Assembly (NCBI RefSeq): GCF_013426205.1
Contig: NC_089427.1
Span: 2,294,001-2,358,000, forward strand
Direction: 5' to 3'
DNA length: 64,000 nucleotides
Source of the DNA: Metarhizium brunneum
Taxonomy: Eukaryota > Ascomycota > Sordariomycetes > Hypocreales > Clavicipitaceae
Part shown: piece after piece, positions 10,871 through 20,028 of the stretch
How positions within the stretch are numbered: position 1 is the first letter of the stretch
Layout of the letters: each line of letters opens with the position of its first letter
Translations under genes and position numbers: made by a program
Notes under the pieces: generated by a model
The model's database searches: none
Told to the model about the DNA's origin: nothing
What the model saw: only the letters and a program-made list of their open reading frames with translations

Positions 10871-13800
10871 ATGTTGCCCAGTATGACCACCAGTAAGTCT
10901 TTTAGAGCATCCATGCTTCCTTCCTCGCTCTCCTTTCCTTCATTCCGATCCACGTCCAACACCGACTGCAACGCCAACTCCAAATCCAAATCCAACTCCC
11001 ATCCATCCCCCGACCCCGAAAAATCCAAGCGGAGGACGCTTTGGCACAAAGGAACTACGCACCTACCCATGCGCAGGCCATTGCCGGCCAGGGACCTGAA
11101 AGAAGAATCCAAGTCAGCGACGGCCACAACCCCGGCGCCCGCCGCCACCAACTTGACCAAGGAGCAACAAGAGCAACAAGGGCAGCAAGAGCAACGAGAC
11201 CCATCGCCTGCGCAGCCTCTTCCGAGTCCTCATTTCCAAAAAACACCTTCCTGGGCTCTCCGTCTATCGTCACTTGTTCCTCTACTCACACCTGACACTG
11301 CAGACACGCACCCAGTGTCCGTCAACCGCAAGCCCGTGGCAGTCAACATGATACCACCACCTCAAACACCTCCGCCGCCACCGTACGTTGCATCAGAGGC
11401 CGAGGACGAGCGCAGCGGTTCAAGAAGCAGAACCACCACCAGCGTGGAAGCATCGGGGAGCGGCGAGGCGGCTGTTCACCCCCAAGAGTCGCCTCGAGCC
11501 CAAATACGAGCCCAAATACGAACCGTCCCGCCTATACCTGAGTCTGAACCGCCAGAGGTCCCTGAGTTTGCAATCTCCTTTTCCACGCACCAGACACCGG
11601 AAATTCTGGCTCCGATCCCGCCGTCTCCAGACTCTCACCATGCCGCGTTGACAAAGCAGGAGCCTGCCATACAACCGGACGCATGGAGAGTCAGTGGCGC
11701 TGCCGACAATGAAAATGAGTCTCAGAAACAGGCCAAGTTGCAAAAGGATAATTATAAACCCCGACCACGGAGAAACTCGTTGTTTCAGCCCAAATTACCC
11801 GAGCCACAGCCCGGCAATATCTACCCACGGCAAATGTCCCCTAATCCCGAGTCTAGGGGCCGAAAAAGTGTCTCTGGCCAGATGTCGTTGGCCCCGTCCG
11901 GGTCCGTATCACTAGCGCCAAATTCCCGGTCTGCCTCTTCTCATGATGGTAGCCAAAGCCCGACGAGAGCCAAATTACGCCGAAGCTGGCTGCCTGGCGG
12001 AGCGCGATCTCGTTCCAACTCAGAAGTCACCAATGGCGTCAAACCTGAAGCCTGGATCATGTCGGAGGACACTCACGCTGAATACAACCCTTCCTTTTTG
12101 AAAAACGGTGAAAAGGTAACGAGAAAGCATTCTTCGAACCCCCCCCCCCCCCTGGCTCATTTCTAACTTGGTTTGTAGGTTCCAGAGTTGTGGAACGAGA
12201 ATGGAAATGTATACGTATACCTGTACCCCCGAGGGAGCGGCTATGGACCCTCTTTCAAAGTACCAGAATTCGTCGTTGGCACATCTTACGTCTTCAATGA
12301 GCTCATTTATACCGAACAAAATGCCGAATCGCCCGGAGACAGGGTATCGAGCTTTGGGGGCCGCGATAACCTCAGTGTTCACGATGCCAACCGTATCGCA
12401 TCACCATCAATCGGGCCATCTATGGCAGAAGAGCCGAATGCGCTGCGCCTCTATATCCCTGCCGCGCCCGGCGGAGGAGCGCCAGCAGAACTGGGTCGAT
12501 TGATCGCCATCAGGAATCTCTTTGCCTTCCTCACGGGACAACCATTGGTTGCAACCAAGGCTCACCCTACCATTTTCCACGCCTTTGTCGAGCTCGCAGG
12601 TCTATTGCTAGAGTTTGGTTTCTCCGGCCCTGATGGTAGCACATTTGGTGAAGCTGTGGAGCTCAGCTTTGGCTTCTATCTGGAGCAACTGGGCATTTCG
12701 GATTGTCGCCACAGTCGGGAGAAGACGATAGAGTCGCTCATTTTGGGTGAGCGCATGCGATGTGTTGAGTTGTATAACGAGGCTTTTGCTCATGCTGCTG
12801 GCAAATACTCTGCCATCATCGACTTGCGATTGCCATTGTTTGAGCAAGTGTCCCCGCTCACTCGTCAGAGATTGGAACGAGCGCACTTGGATCTCGTTAA
12901 CAGACAACACAATGTGAACGAACACCTGGAGCAGTTTGAATTCCCGTCACTTTTCGCAGGCATCGCCAATTCAACCTCTATTCCTGAGCTCAGGCAGGTG
13001 CGATTCAAGACGTGGCGAAACTCATTCAGTCGGATGCGGCAATTCCTGCTCAATTACTACAAGTCAACATTTGGAAATTGGCCCCCCAAGGCCAGCAACA
13101 AGAAGAACCCCTTTGCCGAAAGTGGGCTAAACAGGCTTGTCCTCAAAGTATTGTATTCCGACATGTGCGCCTTGTACGATTTATTGGTTGACCGGAATAG
13201 CCTAACGTCTCGGGTCATGGACGAGACTCCAGCCATTTCGGACGAACCAAGCAAAATGACAATATCTGCTCTCCGAAACATCCTCTCCGAGTTCGATCGC
13301 TCCAAACCCCCTGTTTTGCCGCCGATTCCGTTTGATCTGCCGCAACTGCCTTCAATGAAAGCAATCCACGAGACATTTGACAACATGTCCCAAAAGGACC
13401 AGAACAGAATGGAAAAGAAGATTAAAGAGCACGAACTGATTCTCATCTTGAACAAAGCTTACAATTACGACACAAACCGCATTAAGCTGCCGTTCCTTGA
13501 CCATTTCAAGGACTTTGAGATTCGAGAGGGCAAAGGCAAAGTTACACACGACTTGGTGGACCAGCGCATTGGGTACTGGTTGTTCCTCTACGTAGTGCTT
13601 CAATCTCTGCCCATGCTTGTCGTAGACGCTCCGGGAGTCAAACACACCGAAGGCGTCGAGTACTTCCTTTGTGAGCCTCCCATGGGCAATCTGCCTTGGA
13701 TTGAGGACGGACAGGTTCGCAAAATGTGGTATGAGGTCACTGGCGGCGGCGGTATCGTTGAGCTTTCCGCAGACGCCGTCATGTTCAGCGTTGAAGCCAC

Positions 13801-14332
13801 ATACCATCGTAGTCACTGTTGGCTTGCCGCAAAACAGTGGGAGGGTCTGGATGGAGTTGATGCTGTTCCGCCCGAGGAACCTCCAATGTCGCCCTTGCAG
13901 CCACCGCAACCCATGTTTCCCGGAGAAGAACCTGCGATGAATAGTCCGCCAGTTGTTGGTGGCCCAAGCACTCCGTCACCGCCGCCTGGAGGCCCGCAAC
14001 CCGCATTGCGCCCCCGGAATCTATCTCCAGCTCATCGAAGTCGGCAATATTCTCGATCTAGCATCGCAATGGGCCTTGAGCCAGTACCCATGGAACCTCC
14101 GCCGAATCTCTTTGGAGGTCACAATCGAAGCAGTTCCATTGGTCCTCGCCCACCAAGTAGCCATCTCGGTCTTCGAAGTGCTTCGGTAGGCAATCTTGCC
14201 GGCATGACTACTCGAGAGGCAAGCTCTGTGTCTCAAACCAAGCCGGCGGCCACGACGGGGGCTACATTCGACGATATTCTGGGCGAGACTAAGAAGAAGC
14301 CAGTTGCGAAGAAAAAGGGTCTTTTCTTCTAA
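10871..14332 (+). CDS. Large conserved fungal protein with disordered N-terminus (tentatively DUF8004-like)
   Basis: Exons 10871-12115 and 12179-14332 join at phase 0 to give 1,132 residues. Residues 1 to ~390 are Ser/Pro/Gln-rich and look disordered. The conserved-looking part begins at KPEAWIMSED, crosses the intron (NGEKVPELWNENGNVYVYLY) and runs to about residue 960. The last ~170 residues are again Pro/Ser-rich and end in a basic KKKPVAKKKGLFF. I connect the domain to the fungal family called DUF8004 from memory, not from a search; its function is unknown. The open frame extends upstream to 10790 but without an ATG; the ATG at 10883 is an alternative start. The intron (12116-12178) is GT-AG with a TTCTAAC branch site and holds a run of 14 C. 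About 5.5 kb upstream is gene-free. Confidence 0.8.
12139..12152. repeat. Poly-C run inside an intron
   Basis: Fourteen consecutive C residues lie in the middle of the 63-nt intron of the 10871-14332 gene, just before the branch site. It is a mononucleotide run likely to vary in length; it may also be a sequencing weak point. Confidence 0.8.
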
Positions 14333-14932
14333 TCAGCATTACTTTTTTCCCTCTTTTTTTTTTTTTTAAATCCAGACCTGTGTAGTCTGTTGCATCTTCG
14401 GGGCATAATTTAAGCGAGTTTATAAACGATCGGCTTCGAACCTTCCAAAATATCTTTTTCTTTTTAATCTGTTTGGATATAATTTTGCATCTGGCGACGG
14501 AGTTCAACAAGTAATAAATTATTGGATTGGAAGAGTCCATATTCATCAAATAACAGATAGACCACACGGCCATAACAAAGGCGGAATAGATTATCGCTGG
14601 GGTCCCCAGCCCATTTATTTGAAACCGTCACAAGGGAACATTCTCGTCATACCCACTCGTGCAGGTCGAATATAGCAGTCACATCTAATATAAAACCACG
14701 TCATCAACCAGTTTCGTGTGGTCGGAGCGCATCAAGGGGATCAATATCTGTTCAGCCTGCCGCCTCGTTCATTCTCACGAGTAGCCCAAAAGCACAGCAC
14801 ATAAATAGCATTGTCCTCTTCCGCGAAAGACGAGAAGTCTCCAAGCTATTGTCACACCATCGTCACCATATGCCACGATTCATCCTATGCAGGGTCCATC
14901 TGATCGACGCCCCGTCACGAAACGTCACACTA
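14333..14932. other. 600 bp non-coding between genes
   Basis: A T-rich stretch just after the stop at 14332 (T run near 14355-14367) is probably 3' UTR of the large protein gene. Nothing else is recognisable before the candidate small gene at 14933. Confidence 0.45.
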
Positions 14933-15229
14933 TTATAGATGTACACTCAGTAAGCCAGTCGCCATTTCGCGCCCATATTCACGGGTGAAACTCACACTTT
15001 GATATATCTCATGTCCAAGGCCTATGACTTCATTCTTGCCCATATTACAAAACCCCCTGTTGTGGCAGACCACATCGGCCCTGAGGCTTCGATAACGTGC
15101 GGAATCATCACAGCGTGGCCCAGGCACCGGTCGTTCACAACATCTCCGATACATATACTTGACGATTCTGTGCTTTTCTGACCTCAGGCAGTGGGCAAAG
15201 ATCTTCTTACTGGTGGTGTGTGAACACAT
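14933..15229 (-). CDS. Possible small Cys-rich protein beginning Met-Cys (98 residues)
   Basis: A minus-strand frame from an ATG at 15229 (context AACCATGTG) to TAA at 14933-14935 encodes 98 residues. It begins MCSHTTSKKIFAHC, and Cys are concentrated in the first ~61 residues, including RRCC and CHNRGFC. The open frame continues upstream to 15382 but without a good reason to use an earlier start. There is no signal peptide or membrane segment. It resembles the two plus-strand proteins at 16013 and 17253 only in the MC start and Cys spacing style, so kinship is an inference. The C-terminal third has no Cys and may be replaced by a spliced exon. It may equally be a chance frame. Confidence 0.33.
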   Translation of the reverse strand: MCSHTTSKKIFAHCLRSEKHRIVKYMYRRCCERPVPGPRCDDSARYRSLRADVVCHNRGFCNMGKNEVIGLGHEIYQSVSFTREYGREMATGLLSVHL

Positions 15230-16012
15230 GGTTATGGTGTTGCCAGGAATGGGACAAAATGCTCGTGTATATGGAGCGGTGCTTGAAGGCAGTAAATACA
15301 AATCGGTAGTCGGTTTGGACTCCTCCTCAAAGGGATCAGTGCCCCAGAAGCAAATGGCATCGTGGGTCGTTGCATACCACACGCAGCCTAGTGATGGGAT
15401 GGTATTCAGTTATGTTGCAGTTGCAGCACGGTGCTGCCGTCGTTTCGTTGAGGCTGCAAAAACAGAATGCGGTCTTGACTCTTTAAGCAGCGGCCGCCGG
15501 TAGTGGAGTGTGAGTTCACTTCCTATGATGTAAATGTTGCAGAGAGCACGATTGAGATGTTGGTACGCCTTTTCAATGAATGGCTTGGCTATCGATGTGC
15601 GAAGGGTGAGTTCTTCTTGGCCGAGGCGGGCCACGGGGACTCGTGTGAATCAGTCTACTCTTGGCATTTCACCGAACACTTGCTGAAGGCTATATAGGGA
15701 TTCATTGGATTCGACGGCGCGGCCCTTGTTGAACAATGAAGACGCGCAGGTCCGGAACTGGTGCGTGCTCTACTGGACAAGTTGTACCCATCCCTGTAGA
15801 TGTAGCGGACTTGTGTTCATGCCAGCCATGATGTTGGCGAAACTCACCATGGTGTCTTTGATTTTTCTCATAAAAGACTTTGAAATCTCCCGCTTCGCCA
15901 GGAGTCAGAATCGCAAAAAATCAACCACCTCCTGATCACCGACACCTTTGCGACATTTACACCTCCAACAAAACGACGACACAGAAGCCGGCAAAAGTAC
16001 AATCTGATCAAG
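15230..16012. other. Intergenic region between small Cys-rich genes
   Basis: No domain-bearing frame was found. It would contain the divergent upstream regions of the candidate genes at 14933-15229 (-) and 16013-16222 (+). An ATAAAAG box at about 15870 is a possible TATA element for the plus-strand gene. Confidence 0.4.
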
Positions 16013-16222
16013 ATGTGCCATCGAGACGTTTCATACGCCAATTGCCCTTGCGGTGTGAAATTCATCAAACTACACGCCGTCGAATATTGCGACCGAGGCA
16101 GGGCCCTGGTGTTAGCTGGAAGGGAACACGAGCTCAAGGTTGTGACCGTGCCCCCTACGAATGATGAGAACTCTCCTATTGAGGCGGACTGCCCTGCTTG
16201 CATATCCGAAAGGGGGGAGTAA
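16013..16222 (+). CDS. Small Cys-rich protein beginning Met-Cys (69 residues)
   Basis: A single-exon frame from ATG 16013 to TAG-type stop at 16222 gives 69 residues. It begins MCHRDVSYANCPCG, has a middle Cys (VEYCDRG), and ends with DCPACIS, so the order is MC, CxC, C, CxxC. This layout suggests a small zinc-binding or metal-binding fold of the kind seen in short fungal proteins of unknown function. It has no signal peptide. The start context (CAAGATGTGC) is the same as that of the gene at 17253, and the two proteins share the same Cys order, which supports both as real paralogue-like genes. A 195-residue open frame on the opposite strand (15868-16455) is taken as its shadow. Function unknown. 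Confidence 0.5.
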   Translation: MCHRDVSYANCPCGVKFIKLHAVEYCDRGRALVLAGREHELKVVTVPPTNDENSPIEADCPACISERGE

Positions 16223-16972
16223 TATGAGAAGGGAAGAAACAAGGCCGCTTCAGCTCCGCTGCCTGAGATGGTTGAATGAGAAGCAATCTCAGCGGCAACA
16301 TGTTCTCGCAGCAGGGATGAACAGATTTTGATGGCGAGCGCTGAGGAAATCAAGGGAGAGTCTGTTGGATAGATGGAGACACACTTCAAGGCACCAGATT
16401 TATGCGCGACGGATGCCCGGTGAACTGAGTGTGTCAGATCAAGATTGTTTGTCAATAGAAATAAAGTTGGTTTGCTTTCATTGCTCAGGGTGAATTACTG
16501 AGTCTTTGTGTCTGACGGTGAATGAATACATGCGTCTGAAGATGCAGCTGAAACGAGCAGAACCATGGTCAACTATAGGTAGGGAAACTTGAACAGCCTC
16601 CGTACAGCCGGGCCACAAATCTAGTATACTATGCAGTGAATATCAGAAACACCTAAACAAAAGCCTCGAAATGAGGAGCGAGGTATTGCGCAAGACCGGC
16701 GGCCTCTGTGATAGCGGAGATATTCCTCACAAACCTGAAGCGTCGGATACGACACGTCATGATCTAGCTCGAAGAAGATTTGAGCTTACTCCCTGTGAAT
16801 ATTAGTTTACAGAGGTATATTGTATAGTGGCTGTGAACACAACCGGCTCAAAGGGTTCAGAGACAGTTTGAACGAGTCTGTGCAACCAGGCACGAGGAGC
16901 ACAGCTGCAACAAGAACAAGATATGCAGAAGCAAAGCGGAAGAGCGTCGTCAGTGAATATGAACTCTTGAGG

Positions 16973-16979
16973 TATAAAA
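16973..16979 (+). promoter_or_regulatory. TATA box upstream of the small Cys-rich gene
   Basis: A consensus TATAAAA (in GGTATAAAAG) lies about 274 bp before the ATG at 17253 and 26 bp before the start of the tandem leader repeat. If it is used, transcription would start close to the first repeat unit and the whole duplication would lie in the 5' leader. Confidence 0.5.
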
Positions 16980-17004
16980 GGGCCGGGAGATTCCTTCGAA
17001 TCCG

Positions 17005-17227
17005 GATTCAAGTCAGGCATCGCAACGCTTTTCTCTACACCCTCGTCTTCTTTCAAAACACCCTCAAAGCTTGCCCTTAAAGCCTTCCACCCGAGTCAGC
17101 ATTCAACAACTGAAGATTCAAGTCAATCAAAGCAACGCCATTCTCTACACTTGGCACCTTCTTTTAAAAGCCATCCAAGCTTGATCTTTGGGACCCTTCC
17201 ACCCCAATATCACCATTCAACAAGTGA
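17005..17227 (+). repeat. 110-bp imperfect tandem repeat in a 5' leader
   Basis: Unit A (17005-17114) and unit B (17115 to ~17227) both start GATTCAAGTCA. They share, in order, GCAACGC, TTCTCTACAC, CAAGCTTG-like, CTTCCACCC and CATTCAACAA blocks, with substitutions and small indels between. By eye, identity is roughly three quarters. It lies between the TATA box and the ATG of the small Cys-rich gene. Unit B ends in AAGTGAG, which could serve as a 5' splice site for a leader intron. Confidence 0.8.
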
Positions 17228-17252
17228 GCTTTGCAACAAGCGGCAGTCCAAG

Positions 17253-17534
17253 ATGTGCTTAACCACGCAAGATAGTTGCCAGTGCACCGCTTGCCGTCAG
17301 TGGCGTATCAGCGAGAAACCCATTGAGATATGTGGCATAATGGACGGGAATAAAGAGTTTCGAAAGAGGTTCCGGGAGTTGAAGAAAAAACACACCGAAA
17401 CAGAGAAACTCAATGAGGCGCTTAAGACTTTGTTGTTGGAGTATTCGCATCCAGTCCGGTTTAATTGTTCCGAGTCCACGACATACGTCTGTAATAAGTG
17501 CCGTGTTCTTCAAAGACTACGTGACCTGGAGTGA
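17253..17534 (+). CDS. Small Cys-rich protein beginning Met-Cys (93 residues)
   Basis: A single-exon frame from ATG 17253 to TGA 17534 encodes 93 residues. It begins MCLTTQDSCQCTACRQW, has a further Cys (IEICGIMDG), a charged helical middle (FRKRFRELKKKHTETEKLNE) and a C-terminal block with FNCSE and VCNKCRVLQ. The order MC, CxC, C, then CxxC is the same as in the 69-residue protein 1 kb upstream, here with a ~45-residue charged insert. A metal-binding pair of knuckles is inferred. No secretion signal. The open frame extends upstream to 17151 but through the leader repeat and without an ATG. A TATA box and a duplicated leader lie upstream, which makes it the best supported of the small genes here. 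Function unknown. Confidence 0.58.
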   Translation: MCLTTQDSCQCTACRQWRISEKPIEICGIMDGNKEFRKRFRELKKKHTETEKLNEALKTLLLEYSHPVRFNCSESTTYVCNKCRVLQRLRDLE

Positions 17535-17790
17535 GGGAACACACAAAAACGCATGTACGCAGAGGAACTTGAGGGAAAACAACGCCAGCAGGGAAATTCG
17601 TCGTGGTTGAGCCGGGACCGACTGAGTGATGGGAACCGAGGTCCCGCGGGGTTCTGATTTTTGTTGATTGTCATTCTCTTTGATTTGGATTAAACAGTAG
17701 CAAAGTACAAAAAAATAAAATTGCTGTGCGTTGGGGTATACATATTGGTATTAATGCTAGTCCGTCGTGAGAACAAGTCGTCGTGAAATC

Positions 17791-20028
17791 TCAAAGCTCG
17801 ACTTTCCGCCATCGTGTCCTCTCAGTGTGCCACCACCTTTCCTTTTCCCTCTTATCAGCAACAACGCCCTCTCGCCAGTTCCAACTTCCCGTGCATCCTG
17901 CTCGTCCCACAGCTGGGCCGTCACCCAAGTCGTCACGCAGATCAGAGACGTCGACAAGACCGCCCTTTTCGTCGCTAGATCCCTCGTCCGGGAGGAGATG
18001 ATAGTGGATTTCGCTGCCCACGGTGCCAATGTACCCTGCTAGCCCAAATGTCTCAACCAGGTCACCTTCCTCATCCGTGACATTTACTTGAAACGTGTAG
18101 GAGTCGCGCGCTCGATCCAGGCGTGCCTGGGCAGCCAGCCGCGCCACGGCGAGGTTGGTATGAGGGCTGACGGTCATGATGGATGGCAGCGAGCTCGTCG
18201 TGGGTGATTTGGAGAGATACTTTATCGGGGAGCTGGGCACGCTTCCGCATTCCGAGACAGACATGGTTCGGAGCCGGTCGCTCGGCAGGTCGATTCTTTC
18301 CACCGGTCGACACAACTCTTGAAAAATGCCATCCGGGTCATTGGGCGCTCGTAGTGTTTTCAACGAGGGGAACCCACCCGCTCCGATGCTCCTCGCGAGA
18401 ATGCTGTCTGCGGCATTGCTGCACTCTGGATGACTGGTAATATCCCAATGCAGATTCTTGACGCTCCTCGACGCCAAGTATGGCATCATCCAAAGAATAA
18501 ACGAGTCTGACTCGGGCATCAATGGGGGGAAAGTCTGCACCAGTGAAAAAGTCGATAGGGACTGCAGGTTGGACAATATGCGCGCGAGAGCGGGTAATGA
18601 GGTGAGCGGTGTGTGACGAAGAACGAGCCGTCGAAGATGTTGGCTGGTAGATCGTGTTGCAAAGGATGAAAGGCCATTAGATGAGATGCCGCGGATACCT
18701 GAAAGAGTCAAGCTTTGTAAAGGGGGAAGAGACAGGAGATTGACATCGTTGAATGCACTCGGTGGCAAGTTGCAAAGATGTAGATGCTGCAGCGAAGGGA
18801 GAAGTGTCAGGGTTCTGGCAAGTAATGTTTGAGGTGCAAGCGTTGCGTCAGGTAAACACTCTACAGAGAGGCTAGTTAATTTGGCCCAGGCTCGATGTTG
18901 TTCCAAAAAGGCAATCTGGTGATCAGTCTGTAGCTCGTCGTTGGTCCCAAGAGTACAGTCTTTACCTGGGGCCAGGGCGACTTCTTTTGTTGTTGTCAAG
19001 TCGCATGATTCAATCAGCCAGTTCATATCTTTCAGATTAGCTCTCGTAGATAGGGCATGAAACAGTCTCTTGAAGGAATGGTCGTAGGTAAATACTGGCC
19101 CCGACAGCCTCTCAAGGTTGGGACAGGCCATTACCAATGCAGCCACATTGTCTTCGTACTGCTCAAATGCCGTAGAGCCCTTGGTAGTTGACATGCCAGT
19201 TATGATTTCAGGCGCAGGAACCTTGAGCGAGCGCACCATTGACGCAATTTCGGCGTTGGCTCTCAAAGTGCGTCGCAAAAGCGCCACACGACACCCTTGT
19301 ATCGTCTTGAACCTCTTCTTATGGGTTGCCGAATCCGGACCGTTTAATTGAATATCTTGGTATCTTGATTATAGTTAGCCTCCGTTAAAAGCACTCCAGA
19401 TTCATCAAAATTATTCATCAACTTACAGCGCCAGGCGTGCAGCCTTGGACCACATTCTAGAACAAACCGCAATGTTGCAGGCATCTCGCATCCAGCATGT
19501 AGCACAACTTTCATTCCCGTTCTCGAGATGAATCTGTTTCAACATTTCGAAAATGACTTCCAAGACCTCCCCTGGTAACGAAGCAACCAAGTCCCCAAGT
19601 CTAGCTCTCCTCTTTTGTTTTTTCAGAGGCGTAGGTGTCTGCGGCGGCATGTAGCTCAATCTCCAAGTGGATGAGTCGACTTGTCCAGGGTCGAATCCGC
19701 TGCCCCAAGACTGACTCCTCGTCCTTGAGCCTACCGGCCCTTGGTGTCGCCCACCTGCCCGGGAGTATTCCGATGTGCCTGACAGCTTTCGTGGGCGGTT
19801 CAGGACTGGCGGTGCTTCCATGGACGATTTTCGGTCTATTCTCGGCATTTGAAGCCCTGGATACATGGGATATGCAGACGCATCTCCTGCAGTCAGAGGT
19901 CGGGCGGTAGATGGAGGCTTTCTGGCGTCCAAGGCATTGTTGTTGTGTTCGGGGATCGAGTATAAGTCGGGCAGCATCCTGTCGAGGGCGGCGGGATGCG
20001 CGGGCCGCATTGTGATTGTTGTGCTCAT
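17791..20028 (-). CDS. F-box protein with leucine-rich C-terminal part
   Basis: Exons 20028-19427 and 19363-17791 join at phase 2 to give 724 residues. After ~145 low-complexity, basic residues comes an F-box-like segment (about 147-205): LVASLPGEVLEVIFEMLKQ, CNIAVCSRMWSKAARL and then YQDIQL, with the intron falling within ARLALYQDI. The remaining ~500 residues contain Leu-rich stretches such as LPSLQHLHLCNLP and LRRLVLRHTPLTSLP, spaced like irregular LRRs, with an acidic C-terminal region. By family, it would be a substrate receptor of an SCF (Skp1-cullin-F-box) ubiquitin ligase; the substrate is unknown. The intron (19364-19426) is GT-AG with a GCTAAC branch site. The start ATG at 20028 is the first in frame, and a second Met (MRP) lies seven codons on. 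Confidence 0.82.

Larger units (their letters stand above)
16223..17252. other. Intergenic region and leader of the 17253 gene
   Basis: There is no gene in the first ~750 bp. The last ~280 bp looks like a promoter plus leader: a TATAAAA box at 16973-16979, then two ~110-bp tandem repeat units (17005-17227) running up to the ATG at 17253. Confidence 0.5.

Noticed and set aside
15868..16455. 195-codon open frame on the minus strand
   Set aside because: It overlaps the better supported small Cys-rich gene in antisense, has no domain or splice evidence and low-complexity Ser/Leu content.
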